The translations under genes were made by a program, and so were the position numbers. This document shows positions 30,208 to 39,673 of a stretch of 64,000 bases of DNA, piece by piece. Numbering within the stretch: the first letter of the stretch is position 1; each line of letters begins with the position of its first letter. The notes below the pieces were generated by a model. That model ran no database searches. It was not told the origin of the DNA and worked only from the letters and a program-made list of their open reading frames with translations. The stretch is from Cognatundibacterium crateris (GTDB taxonomy: Bacteria; Pseudomonadota; Gammaproteobacteria; Burkholderiales; Burkholderiaceae_D): NCBI RefSeq assembly GCF_010078235.1, contig NZ_JAABOS010000004.1:181816-245815 (forward strand). The letters are read 5' to 3'.

Positions 30208-31002
30208 TTATTGTGCGACCCAGCCACCATCCATATTCCAGGCCACGCCACGAATCTGGGTTGCTGCATCGCTGCAAAAGAATACGGCCAAGGCACCTAA
30301 TTGTTCAGGCGTGACAAATTCGCCGGACGGTTGTTTTTCAGCCAGCAGGGCTTTCTTGGCTTCTTCATTGCTCAGATTGTCTTTGGCAGCACGCGCGTCT
30401 ACTTGCTTTTGCACCAGTGGTGTTAATACCCAGCCAGGGCAGATCGCATTACAGGTTACACCAGTCTGCGCAGTTTCCAATGCGGTCGTTTTAGTTAATC
30501 CTATTAATCCATGCTTGGCAGCGACATACGCCGATTTTTGTGCCGAGGCGACTAAGCCATGCACGGAAGCCAGATTAATAATGCGGCCCCAGTTTTTCTC
30601 CTTCATATAGGGCAAAGCCAGGCGCGTGGTATGAAAGCAGGAGCTCAGATTAATCGCGATAATCGCATCCCATTTTTCGACCGGAAAATCCTCGATTGCG
30701 GCGACATGCTGTATGCCAGCGTTATTAACCAGGATATCGACGCCACCAGCTCGTGCAGTGGCATAGCCCATCATGTCGACAATTTCACTTGCTTTGCTGA
30801 TGTCTGCACCGTGATAGCCGACATCGACACCGAATTCAGTTTGCAGATCAGCCTGAATTTTTGCGATCTCGTTCGCATTACCAAAACCGTTGAGAATGAG
30901 ATTGGCACCTTCTGCAGCCAGTGAGCGGGCGATGCCCAGTCCTATGCCTGAAGTCGAGCCGGTGACCAGCGCAGTTTTTCCACGTAAAGTTGAGGCAGAC
31001 AT
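30208..31002 (-). CDS. bdhA: 3-hydroxybutyrate dehydrogenase
   Basis: SDR enzyme that oxidises D-3-hydroxybutyrate to acetoacetate with NAD. The 264 residues carry TGSTSGIGLG (about 15-24), NNAG (about 92), the serine in NLASVHG and the YVAAK catalytic pair (about 158-162). The C-terminus GVAWNMDGGWVAQ matches the PHB-cycle enzyme closely. It is convergent with scoAB, whose product acts on its acetoacetate, which supports the call over a generic SDR. Confidence 0.92.
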   Translation of the reverse strand: MSASTLRGKTALVTGSTSGIGLGIARSLAAEGANLILNGFGNANEIAKIQADLQTEFGVDVGYHGADISKASEIVDMMGYATARAGGVDILVNNAGIQHVAAIEDFPVEKWDAIIAINLSSCFHTTRLALPYMKEKNWGRIINLASVHGLVASAQKSAYVAAKHGLIGLTKTTALETAQTGVTCNAICPGWVLTPLVQKQVDARAAKDNLSNEEAKKALLAEKQPSGEFVTPEQLGALAVFFCSDAATQIRGVAWNMDGGWVAQ

Positions 31003-31185
31003 GAACTCTCCTGAAAATTGATATTAAAGAAATGAGATTGAATGCGGATTAACAATGATTTTAAGCGCAACGATGGGTAAAATGGGAGTTTACTGTAACA
31101 GCTTAAGCGCTGTATCACTGACCAGTAGCACTGCAACGCATCTTTAACTCAACTTTCACCCAGCTTCATTTGATAAGGTCGCCCT

Positions 31186-32058
31186 ATGTCAGCAGATCGT
31201 AAATATGTGCAATGCCTGTCTCCTGCCGGACTCCACAAGATGGCGTACCGGGAATGGGGTGATCCGTTAAATTCCCAGGTGCTGATCTGTGTGCATGGCG
31301 TGACACGGGTAGGGGATGACTTCGATGAGCTGGCCCGGCATTTTGCCGGCGAATACCGCGTGATCTGCCCGGATGTGGTGGGGCGTGGTTATTCTGATCG
31401 TTTGCGTAATCCGGCTTTTTACGTCTTACCGCAGTATGTGAGTGATATGGTGACCTTGCTGGCACGTAGCGGTGCGCAATCGGTAGACTGGATAGGTACC
31501 TCGATGGGTGGCTTAATCGGCATGGGCCTGGCTGCCTTAGAGGGGAACCCTATCCGTCAATTGGTGTTGAACGATGTTGGACCCACCCTGAATCCGGAAG
31601 CCATTGCACGTATCGGTTCTTACATCGGTCAGGATAGCCAATTTGCTGATTTTGAAGCAGGACTGGCGTATATCAAGGCGGTATCAGCGTCATTTGGACC
31701 GCATACCGATGCGCAATGGCGCAAGCTGGCACGGGATGTGCTGCGTGAAAATGCAGACGGTAGCTGGCGCAAGCATTATGACCTGGGCTTGGCTGAGCCA
31801 TTTAAAGCGACCACGCCGGAGATGGCTATCGCAGGTCAGGCGGCTTTGTGGGCCGCCTATGATGCGATCCGCGCGCGCACCTTGCTGATACGCGGTGAAT
31901 TGTCTGACTTGTTGTCACCGGAAACTGCCGCTGAAATGGGGTGCCGTGGGCCGCAGGCTCAACTGGCTGAGATCGCCGGTGTCGGGCATGCACCCACCTT
32001 ACAAGATGCTGCGCAAATTCAGCTCATACAGGATTTTTTATCAGCATATGGAAAGTGA
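31186..32058 (+). CDS. Alpha/beta hydrolase
   Basis: A 290-residue alpha/beta-hydrolase-fold protein. HG of the oxyanion region appears in ICVHGVTRVGDDFD (about 29-42), the nucleophile serine in WIGTSMGGLIGMG (about 102-114) and the histidine in GVGHAPTL (about 266). Substrate unknown. Three bases separate it from the RidA-like gene and 18 bp separate that from relA, so the three probably form one operon, an arrangement I associate with Burkholderiales. Confidence 0.87.
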   Translation: MSADRKYVQCLSPAGLHKMAYREWGDPLNSQVLICVHGVTRVGDDFDELARHFAGEYRVICPDVVGRGYSDRLRNPAFYVLPQYVSDMVTLLARSGAQSVDWIGTSMGGLIGMGLAALEGNPIRQLVLNDVGPTLNPEAIARIGSYIGQDSQFADFEAGLAYIKAVSASFGPHTDAQWRKLARDVLRENADGSWRKHYDLGLAEPFKATTPEMAIAGQAALWAAYDAIRARTLLIRGELSDLLSPETAAEMGCRGPQAQLAEIAGVGHAPTLQDAAQIQLIQDFLSAYGK

Positions 32059-32061
32059 AAT

Positions 32062-32412
32062 ATGGAAGTTCAACGATTGCATGTAGGTCCACGTTTGTCA
32101 GAAACTGCCATCTATAACGGTGTGGTGTATCTGGCTGGACAAATTCCTGAAGACACTCAGCAAGATATCTACGGTCAAACTGCTGAAGTGCTTGGGCATG
32201 TTGATCGCTTGCTGGCAGAGGCTGGCAGCGACAAGTCGCGCATTTTGTCTTGTCAGATATTTTTGCGCAATATCAGCATGATAGGTGCGATGAATGAAGT
32301 GTGGGATCAATGGGTGGCGCAGGGCAGTTCGCCACCGCGCGCCACAGTTGAGGCGCGACTGGCTGATCCCGACTGGCTAATCGAAATCGTTGTTACGGCA
32401 GCGCAAAAATAA
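32062..32412 (+). CDS. RidA family protein (reactive imine/enamine deaminase-like)
   Basis: A 116-residue YjgF/YER057c/UK114 protein. Typical segments are YNGVVYLAGQIPED and, near the end, PPRATVEARLADPDWLIEIVV, where the arginine that binds the carboxylate in RidA lies in PPRATVEA. Canonical RidA destroys 2-aminoacrylate, but several subgroups exist and the exact one is unclear. It sits between the hydrolase and relA. Confidence 0.85.
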   Translation: MEVQRLHVGPRLSETAIYNGVVYLAGQIPEDTQQDIYGQTAEVLGHVDRLLAEAGSDKSRILSCQIFLRNISMIGAMNEVWDQWVAQGSSPPRATVEARLADPDWLIEIVVTAAQK

Positions 32413-32430
32413 AGAAGAGTTTAGAAGAAC

Positions 32431-34671
32431 ATGGTTTCCATATCTGTCGCAATGTCCGAGTCGCAATTGCTGGAAGGCTTATCAGAGGCTGATAAGGACA
32501 GGCTGATTGCAGCACTGGAGTTTGTTACGCCGTATTATCAGGCGCGCTCTATCATTACTGAACAAAATGCCTTGCTGTTTGTGCGCGGTGTGGTATCTAC
32601 GCTTGCCATGTTGCGCGCCGATGTGGATTCCCGGATCGCTGCATTGTTGTTTGAATTGCCTGATCTGCATCCTGAAGCGGCTAAGAAAATTGAAGCACTG
32701 TTCGGCAAAGAAGTGGATGAGCTGGTGACAGGCATACGTCGCCTGATGAAGTTGCGTGAAGCGGCATTGACGCAACATGAATTTGGCAATGGTAAGGATG
32801 CTGTAGAAAAGACTGCGGCGCAGATGGAGACCTTGCGTAAGATGGTGCTCGCAATGGCGAACGATATGCGCGTGGTGTTGATACGTCTTGCCTCCAGAGT
32901 GACTACCTTACGTTACTTCGCTGAGTGTAAGCGCGAAGATGGCGCTGCTCAGCAATACGCGAGTGAAACCATGGACTTGTATGCGCCATTGGCCAATCGC
33001 CTCGGTATCTGGCAATTGAAGTGGGAGCTGGAAGATTTGTCGTTTCGCTTTCTGGAGCCAGCTCAGTACAAGCGTATCGCCAAAATGCTGGAAGAAAAGC
33101 GCGTTGAGCGCGAGAGTTTTGTCGTGAACGCGATTGCGCGCCTCAATGCAGAGTTAAAGCTTTCAGGCGTTACGGCAGAAGTATCCGGTCGCCCCAAACA
33201 CATCTTTAGTATCTGGAAAAAGATGAAGGGAAAATCGGTCAATTTTGATGAGTTGTACGATGTGCGCGCCTTCCGTGTGATCGTCGATGATATCAAGGAT
33301 TGTTATACCGTTTTGGGTATCGTGCACAATGCCTGGGCGCCGATTCCTAAAGAGTTTGATGACTATATTTCTCGCCCCAAGTCTAACGGCTATAAATCTT
33401 TGCATACAGTGGTTGTGGTTGAGGACGGGCGCCCTCTGGAGGTGCAGATACGCACCAGAGAGATGCATCAGTTTGCTGAGTATGGTGTGGCAGCCCACTG
33501 GCGTTATAAAGAAGCCGGTGGCTCCAACTTCACGGCTCAGGAATATGATGAAAAGATTGCCTGGTTAAGACAACTGTTGGCCTGGAAAACCGATGTCACA
33601 GATGTGGTGGTGGAGCAGGAGGATGTGCAGCGTGAATGGGTGGAAAGGCTGAAGTCTGCCACTCTGGATGATCGCATCTACGTGTTGACGCCGCAGGCCA
33701 GAGTGATTGAGTTGCCAAATGGCGCAACGCCGGTGGATTTTGCCTATCAGTTGCATACCGATGTGGGGCATCGCTGTCGTGGTGCGCGCGTCGATAATGT
33801 GATGGTGCCGCTGAATACGCGGCTAAAGAATGGTCAGACGGTAGAAATTATTACCCTCAAGCTGGGATCTGCTCAAGCCGGGCCTTCACGTGACTGGCTG
33901 AGTCCTGAGTACTCGTCTGGCACCCGTACGCGCACCAAAATTCGCGCCTGGTTTAATGCGATAGATCAGCAGGAAACGCTGGCAAATGGACGTGCACTGG
34001 TCGAGAAAACCTTGCAGCGAGAAGGGAAAACGGCGGTCAATCTGGAGGAGCTCGCACGTAAACTCGGCTTTGCTGCGCTGGATGAGTTCTTTTTGTCGGT
34101 CGGTAAGGATGAATTCAGTCTGCGTCAGGTAGAGACTGTTTTGCGAGACAACGCGGCAGTTGCAGAAGAGCTGGATGAGCAGGCCATCACCAATAAGAGC
34201 CGCGCGTCCAGTGTGACGCAGGGCGCTAAGTCAGGCGTGTTGGTGGTGGGTACGGATGGCTTAATGACGCAGCTGGCACGCTGCTGTAAGCCGGCTCCCC
34301 CAGATGATATCGTGGGCTTCGTCACGCGCGGTAAGGGCGTGTCTATCCATCGGCTCAATTGCAAAAACTTTGGTGAAATGCGCAACAGGGCACCTGAGCG
34401 GGTGATCCAGACCACCTGGGGCGATGGGGGTAAAGATACCGTTTACCCGGTTGATATCTATGTCATGGCACAGGACAGACAGGGCTTGTTGCGGGATATT
34501 TCTGAAATTTTTTCGCGTGAAAAAATCAATGTGATCGGTGTTAATACCCAGAGTGCAAAATCGCAGGCGCGTATGTCGTTTACGGTGGAAATCTCAGGTA
34601 CGACCCAATTGCAAAAGGCGCTGAGCGTGATTCGTGAAGTGGGTGGGGTGCAGGAAGTGCGCCGTCAATAA
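32431..34671 (+). CDS. relA: (p)ppGpp synthetase RelA, monofunctional type
   Basis: Ribosome-associated stringent-response synthetase, 746 residues. The N-terminal hydrolase-like domain (about 1-200) has lost the HD catalytic motif; where hydrolases have HDxxED it reads LFELPDLHP. The synthetase domain (about 240-370) contains DVRAFRVIVDD and EFDDYISRPKSNGYKSLHTV, the acidic EFDD form typical of synthesis-only RelA rather than the RxKD of bifunctional SpoT. TGS (about 415-475) and ACT (about 675-746) domains follow. A second in-frame ATG at 32452 could also be used. Confidence 0.93.
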   Translation: MVSISVAMSESQLLEGLSEADKDRLIAALEFVTPYYQARSIITEQNALLFVRGVVSTLAMLRADVDSRIAALLFELPDLHPEAAKKIEALFGKEVDELVTGIRRLMKLREAALTQHEFGNGKDAVEKTAAQMETLRKMVLAMANDMRVVLIRLASRVTTLRYFAECKREDGAAQQYASETMDLYAPLANRLGIWQLKWELEDLSFRFLEPAQYKRIAKMLEEKRVERESFVVNAIARLNAELKLSGVTAEVSGRPKHIFSIWKKMKGKSVNFDELYDVRAFRVIVDDIKDCYTVLGIVHNAWAPIPKEFDDYISRPKSNGYKSLHTVVVVEDGRPLEVQIRTREMHQFAEYGVAAHWRYKEAGGSNFTAQEYDEKIAWLRQLLAWKTDVTDVVVEQEDVQREWVERLKSATLDDRIYVLTPQARVIELPNGATPVDFAYQLHTDVGHRCRGARVDNVMVPLNTRLKNGQTVEIITLKLGSAQAGPSRDWLSPEYSSGTRTRTKIRAWFNAIDQQETLANGRALVEKTLQREGKTAVNLEELARKLGFAALDEFFLSVGKDEFSLRQVETVLRDNAAVAEELDEQAITNKSRASSVTQGAKSGVLVVGTDGLMTQLARCCKPAPPDDIVGFVTRGKGVSIHRLNCKNFGEMRNRAPERVIQTTWGDGGKDTVYPVDIYVMAQDRQGLLRDISEIFSREKINVIGVNTQSAKSQARMSFTVEISGTTQLQKALSVIREVGGVQEVRRQ

Positions 34672-34788
34672 GCGGTTTTTACGCGGGCTTTCTGCTCTCT
34701 GCGCTAGCCTGAACTGGCTGGACAAGCAAAAAAGTGCTTGGGGGGACTAGCAATATTCATACATGCTCTGCTATACTTCGGTTTCTTT

Positions 34789-34865
34789 AGACGCGTAGCT
34801 CAGCTGGTTAGAGCACTACCTTGACATGGTAGGGGTCGTTGGTTCGAGTCCAATCGTGTCTACCA
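34789..34865 (+). tRNA. tRNA-Val, anticodon GAC
   Basis: A 77-nt tRNA. Acceptor AGACGCG (34789-34795) pairs with CGTGTCT (34855-34861, one G-T pair), followed by ACCA. Anticodon stem CTACC/GGTAG encloses TTGACAT, anticodon GAC. The T arm contains GGTTCGAGTCC. A TATACT box lies 12 bp upstream, but a clear -35 box is not seen. Confidence 0.97.
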
Positions 34866-34992
34866 CAGATTTAGAAGTTTAACTTCTTAGATAAGAGCGA
34901 GAAAGGCATCCTGGTTATGACACCGCGAACTACCACTAACATGGTTTGGGAGCGACTCTAGTCGGGGATCTTTTTCGTCTGAATCAAATTAG
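34866..34992 (+). other. Region between tRNA-Val and thrS
   Basis: No gene is visible. It holds a short AGAAGT-TTA-ACTTCT hairpin just after the tRNA (probably 3' trailer) and a CGACT/AGTCG hairpin near 34954-34965 followed by a short T run. It may be tRNA trailer plus thrS leader RNA. Confidence 0.3.
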
Positions 34993-35021
34993 AAAAAGCA
35001 CGGCTAGCCGTGCTTTTTTTT
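34993..35021 (+). terminator. Intrinsic terminator before thrS
   Basis: GCACGG (34998-35003), loop CTAG, CCGTGC (35008-35013), then eight T; an A-run precedes it. It either ends the tRNA-Val transcript or acts as an attenuator 67 bp before thrS. Confidence 0.85.
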
Positions 35022-35087
35022 CGTCCAGATTTTTTCAAATTTTCAATTACACATTTTCGGCAAACTTCTGCCACTTTGGAGAGTGAC

Positions 35088-36998
35088 ATGGTCTCAGTAA
35101 AACTTCCTGATGGTTCGCAACGTCAATTCGATGCGCCAGTGACGGTTGCGCAAGTGGCTGCCAGCATTGGTGCTGGTCTGGCTAAGGCAGCGCTGGCCGG
35201 GCGTGTGGATGGTCAATTGGTAGACACCTCGTTTCTGATTGAAAAAGATGCAGAGCTGGCGATTGTGACTGATAAAGATGCGGATGGTCTGGATGTGATT
35301 CGTCACTCGACTGCGCATTTGCTGGCTTATGCGGTAAAAGAATTGTTTCCTGATGCGCAGGTAACCATAGGTCCGGTCATTGAAAATGGCTTTTACTACG
35401 ACTTTTCTTACAAGCGTCCATTCACGCCTGACGATCTGGTGCTGATTGAAAAGAAAATGCAAGAGCTTGCTAAGAAAGATGAGCAGGTGGTACGCAAGGT
35501 GGTTCCGCGTGATGAAGCGGTGGCTTACTTCAAATCTATCGGTGAGGCCTATAAAGCGGAGATTATCGCCTCCATCCCGGCTGATCAGGATGTGTCGCTC
35601 TACACGGAGGGTAATTTCACGGATCTGTGCCGCGGCCCTCACGTACCATCGACTGGCAAGTTGAAAGTATTCAAGCTGATGAAGCTGGCGGGTGCTTACT
35701 GGCGCGGTGATTCTAAAAACGAAATGCTGCAACGTGTTTATGGCACAGCTTTCGCAAAAAAAGAAGATCAGGAAGCCTATCTGCATATGCTGGAAGAGGC
35801 GGAAAAGCGCGATCATCGTAAATTGGCAAAAGCGCTGGATTTATTTCATTTCCAGGATGAGGCGCCAGGCCTCGTGTTCTGGCATGCCAAGGGCTGGACT
35901 ATCTGGCAACAAGTTGAGCAGTACATGCGCAAGGTTTATCAGGAATGTGGTTACCAGGAAGTGAAGGGCCCACAAATTCTGGACAGTAGTCTGTGGGGTA
36001 AAACCGGTCACTGGGATAACTACAAAGACAATATGTTTGTCACTGAGTCGGAAAACCGTACTTATGCGTTGAAACCCATGAATTGCCCTGGGCATGTGCA
36101 GATTTTTAATTCCGGCATGAAGAGCTATCGCGATTTGCCGCTGCGTTTCGGTGAGTTTGGTCAGTGTCACCGGAATGAGCCGTCCGGTGCCTTGCATGGC
36201 ATTATGCGCGTGCGCGGCTTTACCCAGGATGACGGTCATATTTTCTGTACTGAAGAGCAGATTCAGTCTGAGGTGATGGCCTTCCATCCGCAGGCAATGA
36301 AAGTGTATGCGGATTTTGGCTTTGAACAGATTTCTATCAAGTTGGCATTGCGTCCGGACAACCGTATCGGTAGTGATGAGGTCTGGGATCGCGCCGAAGA
36401 AACCTTGCGTGCCGGTTTGCGTGCCTGCGGTGTGGAATCGTGGGAGGAATTGCCGGGCGAAGGGGCTTTCTATGGTCCTAAGATTGAGTATCACCTGAAA
36501 GACAGTCTGGGTCGCCCATGGCAGGTCGGTACTATGCAGGTGGATTTCTTTATGCCAGGTCGTCTGGGTGCAGAATATGTGGCGGACGATAATAGTCGCA
36601 AAGTACCGGTGATGTTGCATCGTGCCATCGTGGGCTCGCTGGAACGCTTCATCGGCATGTTGATTGAAAATCATGCTGGTGCGATGCCACTGTGGTTGTC
36701 TCCATTGCAAGTTTCTGTGCTGAATATTTCCGAATCGCAAGCTGAGTACGCCCAGCATGTTGCAGAAATCCTGAAGAAACAAGGATTTAGGGTAAATACT
36801 GATTTGCGCAATGAGAAAATAACCTATAAAATACGCGAGCATTCTATACAAAAAATGCCTTATATCATTGTTGTCGGTGATAAAGAGCGGGATGCAAACA
36901 CCGTAGCTGTGCGTACGCGTGGCAATCTGGATCTGGGCGTAATGCCTATTGATACCTTCATTTCCCGTCTGCATGACGAGATAGCAACTAAGGTTTGA
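35088..36998 (+). CDS. thrS: Threonyl-tRNA synthetase
   Basis: Class II synthetase charging tRNA-Thr, 636 residues. Domains in order: TGS (about 1-62), editing domain with the [11 protein letters not shown] (HxxxH) zinc-like motif (about 73) and later CRGPHVP, catalytic core with [20 protein letters not shown] (about 362-381) and a C-terminal anticodon-binding domain. GGAGAG at 35078-35083 supports ATG 35088; an upstream in-frame start would run into the terminator's T tract. It is first in the thrS-infC-rpmI-rplT-pheST-ihfA gene series. Confidence 0.97.
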   Translation: MVSVKLPDGSQRQFDAPVTVAQVAASIGAGLAKAALAGRVDGQLVDTSFLIEKDAELAIVTDKDADGLDVIRHSTAHLLAYAVKELFPDAQVTIGPVIENGFYYDFSYKRPFTPDDLVLIEKKMQELAKKDEQVVRKVVPRDEAVAYFKSIGEAYKAEIIASIPADQDVSLYTEGNFTDLCRGPHVPSTGKLKVFKLMKLAGAYWRGDSKNEMLQRVYGTAFAKKEDQEAYLHMLEEAEKRDHRKLAKALDLFHFQDEAPGLVFWHAKGWTIWQQVEQYMRKVYQECGYQEVKGPQILDSSLWGKTGHWDNYKDNMFVTESENRTYALKPMNCPGHVQIFNSGMKSYRDLPLRFGEFGQCHRNEPSGALHGIMRVRGFTQDDGHIFCTEEQIQSEVMAFHPQAMKVYADFGFEQISIKLALRPDNRIGSDEVWDRAEETLRAGLRACGVESWEELPGEGAFYGPKIEYHLKDSLGRPWQVGTMQVDFFMPGRLGAEYVADDNSRKVPVMLHRAIVGSLERFIGMLIENHAGAMPLWLSPLQVSVLNISESQAEYAQHVAEILKKQGFRVNTDLRNEKITYKIREHSIQKMPYIIVVGDKERDANTVAVRTRGNLDLGVMPIDTFISRLHDEIATKV

Positions 36999-37069
36999 CA
37001 GATGCGCGGCAATCTTCCCTTTTGGCAAGATCGCACGGTAAAGATTTTATTTTTTTAAAGGAAACTGCA

Positions 37070-37591
37070 ATAGCTACCGAAAGAACACATCGTATCAACG
37101 GTGAAGTTACCGCGCCTGAAGTGCGCTTGTCTGGCGTTGATAATGAACCTCTGGGGATCGTCAAACTGAGTGAGGCTTTTCGCTTAGCCGAAGAGGCCAA
37201 TGTGGATTTGGTGGAAATTGCGCCAAACGCGCAGCCACCAGTTTGCCGCTTGATGGATTACGGCAAGTTTAAGTACCAGGAGCAGAAAAAAGCTCATGAA
37301 GCCAAACTGAAACAAAAAGTCATTTTGGTGAAAGAAGTGAAATTCCGCCCGGGTACAGACGATGGTGATTACAACATCAAACTGCGTAATCTGGTCAAGT
37401 TCCTTGATGAAGGCGATAAAACCAAGATCACATTGCGCTTCCGTGGTCGTGAAATGGCGCATCAGGAAATTGGTATGCGTATGCTGGAGCGTCTGAAAGC
37501 AGATCTCGAGCCTTACGGTCAGGTAGAGCAGTTTCCTAAGATGGAAGGGCGCCAGATGGTTATGATACTGGCACCGAAAAAGAAAAAATAA
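37070..37591 (+). CDS. infC: Translation initiation factor IF-3 with AUA start codon
   Basis: IF-3 prevents subunit joining and checks the start codon, 173 residues. Family proteins begin with I/M-A-T-E-x-x-H-R-I-N-G-E; here that alignment falls exactly on an ATA codon at 37070, preceded by AAAGGA (37057-37062) at a proper distance. No ATG, GTG or TTG lies near it; the nearest upstream candidate is a TTG at 36995 overlapping the thrS stop, which would add 25 non-homologous residues. E. coli infC starts with AUU and is autoregulated because IF-3 rejects such codons; the same logic is inferred here. Conserved [20 protein letters not shown] and EGRQMVM are present. Confidence 0.93.
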   Translation: MATERTHRINGEVTAPEVRLSGVDNEPLGIVKLSEAFRLAEEANVDLVEIAPNAQPPVCRLMDYGKFKYQEQKKAHEAKLKQKVILVKEVKFRPGTDDGDYNIKLRNLVKFLDEGDKTKITLRFRGREMAHQEIGMRMLERLKADLEPYGQVEQFPKMEGRQMVMILAPKKKK

Positions 37592-37770
37592 GCTGTATTT
37601 AAAGCTTATAGTTGAATTCAGGTTTTGTGGGGCTCGCTTTGGCGGGCACTACAAGATCCGGTCCACAGACCGGGTCACAATAAGTGAGAAGTAGGCATCC
37701 AAGAGTAGCGATCGTTGCTGCCACCTACCATCATATAAAATTGGAGCTGTCGTAAAAGACAGATAGTGCT
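37592..37770 (+). promoter_or_regulatory. rpmI-rplT leader region
   Basis: About 180 nt between infC and rpmI, long for this operon. It contains a perfect CCGGTC-CACA-GACCGG hairpin (37658-37673). In other bacteria ribosomal protein L20 represses rpmI-rplT by binding structures in this interval. The position fits, but the actual binding fold is not determined. Confidence 0.4.
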
Positions 37771-37968
37771 ATGCCAAAAATGAAGACGAAAAGCAGCGCG
37801 AAAAAGCGCTTCCGCGTCCGTCCAGGTGGTACCGTTAAACGCGGTCAGGCTTTCAAACGTCACATTCTGACTAAGAAAACCACCAAAAACAAACGTCAAT
37901 TGCGCGGTGCTGTAGGTGTTCATGACACCAACATGGTTTCCGTTATGCGCATGATGCCAACTGCTTAA
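37771..37968 (+). CDS. rpmI: 50S ribosomal protein L35
   Basis: A 65-residue, highly basic protein beginning [20 protein letters not shown] and containing the conserved [16 protein letters not shown]. Standard length and position, 28 bp before rplT. Confidence 0.98.
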   Translation: MPKMKTKSSAKKRFRVRPGGTVKRGQAFKRHILTKKTTKNKRQLRGAVGVHDTNMVSVMRMMPTA

Positions 37969-37996
37969 CCTCATACTCATTATTTAAGGAGTAATT

Positions 37997-38356
37997 ATGC
38001 CTAGAGTAAAACGTGGGGTTACAGCTCGTGCCCGTCATAAAAAAGTACTGAACCTTGCAAAAGGTTACCGTGGTCGCCGTAGTAAAGTATTCCGTATTGC
38101 TAAGCAAGCAGTTATGCGCGCTGGTCAATACGCATACCGCGATCGCCGCAACAAGAAACGTGTATTCCGCGCTCTGTGGATCACACGTATCAATGCAGCG
38201 ACACGTCAACACGGTATGACTTACAGCGTATTCATGAACGGCCTGAAAAAAGCCGCGATTGAACTCGACCGTAAGGTATTGGCTGACATGGCAGTGACTG
38301 ACAAACCAGCATTTGCTGCGATTGTTAATCAAGTCAAAGCCAACCTGGCAGCGTAA
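37997..38356 (+). CDS. rplT: 50S ribosomal protein L20
   Basis: A 119-residue 23S rRNA-binding assembly protein, also the usual translational repressor of its own operon. It begins [18 protein letters not shown] and contains [20 protein letters not shown], both canonical. AAGGAG precedes the ATG. Two hairpins, the second a terminator, follow it. Confidence 0.98.
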   Translation: MPRVKRGVTARARHKKVLNLAKGYRGRRSKVFRIAKQAVMRAGQYAYRDRRNKKRVFRALWITRINAATRQHGMTYSVFMNGLKKAAIELDRKVLADMAVTDKPAFAAIVNQVKANLAA

Positions 38357-38372
38357 TACAGTATCAGTAGTT

Positions 38373-38398
38373 GATGCAGTCTGTACGCAGACTGCATC
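38373..38398 (+). other. Perfect 11-bp hairpin between rplT and pheS
   Basis: GATGCAGTCTG (38373-38383), tetraloop TACG, CAGACTGCATC (38388-38398). There is no T-run after it. It lies just before the terminator-like hairpin at 38406-38442 and might be part of a control region. Confidence 0.75.
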
Positions 38399-38405
38399 TA
38401 TCAAG

Positions 38406-38442
38406 CGGGGCAGAGGTTGATTCCTATGCCCCGTTTTGTTTT
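38406..38442 (+). terminator. Intrinsic terminator or attenuator before pheS
   Basis: CGGGGCA (38406-38412) pairs with TGCCCCG (38427-38433), with an inner AGG/CCT extension, followed by TTTTGTTTT. It lies 41 bp before the pheS start inside an otherwise continuous operon, so partial termination or attenuation is plausible. No phenylalanine leader peptide like E. coli pheM was found upstream of it. Confidence 0.8.
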
Positions 38443-38482
38443 CAGCTCATTATTTCAGCTTCTATGTAAGCGGGAACAACGC

Positions 38483-39499
38483 ATGAACCCATTAGATCAA
38501 ATCGTCAGCCAGGCATGTGCTGATTTTCTGGCGGCCGTGGATGCCGCTGCACTGGAAAATGCTAAGGCCTTATACCTGGGCAAAAGTGGCCAGATTACCG
38601 AACAGATGAAGAGCCTGGGGAAATTATCCCCGGATGAGCGTAAGACACAGGGCGCCATTATTAATGCCGCCAAAGTGCAGATAGAAAATGCCTTGACTGA
38701 GCGCCGTGAAGCCTTGGCCAATGCACAATTGCAGGCGCGCCTGAGCGCGGAAGCAATTGATGTGAGCTTACCCGGCCGTGGTCGTGGCGTTGGTGGTATC
38801 CATCCCGTCATGCGCACCTGGCAAAGGGTGGAAGAGATTTTCCGTTCTATCGGTTTCGACGTGGCCGACGGCCCGGAAATAGAAACTGACTGGACCAATT
38901 TTACTGCGTTGAACAGTCCGGAAAACCATCCGGCCCGTTCTATGCAGGATACCTTCTATGTGGATGGTAACGATAGCCAGGGTAAGCAGTTACTCCTGCG
39001 TACTCATACCAGTCCTATGCAAGTGCGTTACGCGCGCATGAATAAACCGCCGATCAAGGTGATTGCACCGGGTCGTACCTATCGCGTTGACAGCGATGCG
39101 ACTCACTCGCCTATGTTCCATCAGGTCGAGGGCTTGTGGATAGCAGAAGACATCAGCTTCGCCGATTTGAAAGGCGTGTATCTGAATTTTGTGAAAGCCT
39201 TTTTTGAGACAGACGATTTGCAGGTGCGTTTCCGTCCGTCTTATTTCCCATTCACTGAACCTTCTGCGGAGATTGATATTGCCTTTGGCAGTGGTCCATT
39301 GAAAGGCCGCTGGCTGGAAGTATCCGGTTCCGGTCAGGTGCATCCTGCGGTGATCCGTAACATGGGTCTGGATCCTGAAAAATACATAGGTTTCGCGTTT
39401 GGTTCGGGTCTGGAGCGTCTGACGATGTTGCGTTACGGCGTCAATGATCTGCGTTTGTTTTACGAGGGCGATTTACGCTTCCTGAAGCAATTTAACTGA
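38483..39499 (+). CDS. pheS: Phenylalanyl-tRNA synthetase alpha subunit
   Basis: Catalytic alpha subunit of the alpha2-beta2 synthetase, 338 residues. An N-terminal coiled coil (about 1-85) is followed by the class II core with [19 protein letters not shown] (about 93-111), the [10 protein letters not shown] motif 2 region and [17 protein letters not shown] near the C-terminus. ATG 38483 has GGGA seven bases upstream; the frame continues upstream to another ATG at 38426, but that lies inside the terminator stem. Confidence 0.96.
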   Translation: MNPLDQIVSQACADFLAAVDAAALENAKALYLGKSGQITEQMKSLGKLSPDERKTQGAIINAAKVQIENALTERREALANAQLQARLSAEAIDVSLPGRGRGVGGIHPVMRTWQRVEEIFRSIGFDVADGPEIETDWTNFTALNSPENHPARSMQDTFYVDGNDSQGKQLLLRTHTSPMQVRYARMNKPPIKVIAPGRTYRVDSDATHSPMFHQVEGLWIAEDISFADLKGVYLNFVKAFFETDDLQVRFRPSYFPFTEPSAEIDIAFGSGPLKGRWLEVSGSGQVHPAVIRNMGLDPEKYIGFAFGSGLERLTMLRYGVNDLRLFYEGDLRFLKQFN

Positions 39500-39538
39500 A
39501 CTAAGACCCATGCAAAACGCTTACGGTGTTTTGTGGCC

Positions 39539-39562
39539 GCTGGCGGCAGTAGTGACGCCAGC
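39539..39562 (+). other. Hairpin between pheS and pheT
   Basis: GCTGGCG (39539-39545) pairs with CGCCAGC (39556-39562). It sits in a 174-bp gap between pheS and pheT, unusually long for this pair. There is no T-run. Just downstream, AATCAATCTG occurs twice in tandem (39613-39632). Confidence 0.5.
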
Positions 39563-39673
39563 TTTGCCAGATCCGCCGGAGCAGCGTTGCCTGAGTCTTA
39601 TGATGAAATCTAAATCAATCTGAATCAATCTGAGCGCGGCGCGTTCAGACACCCAACATTAGACGGCTGAATT

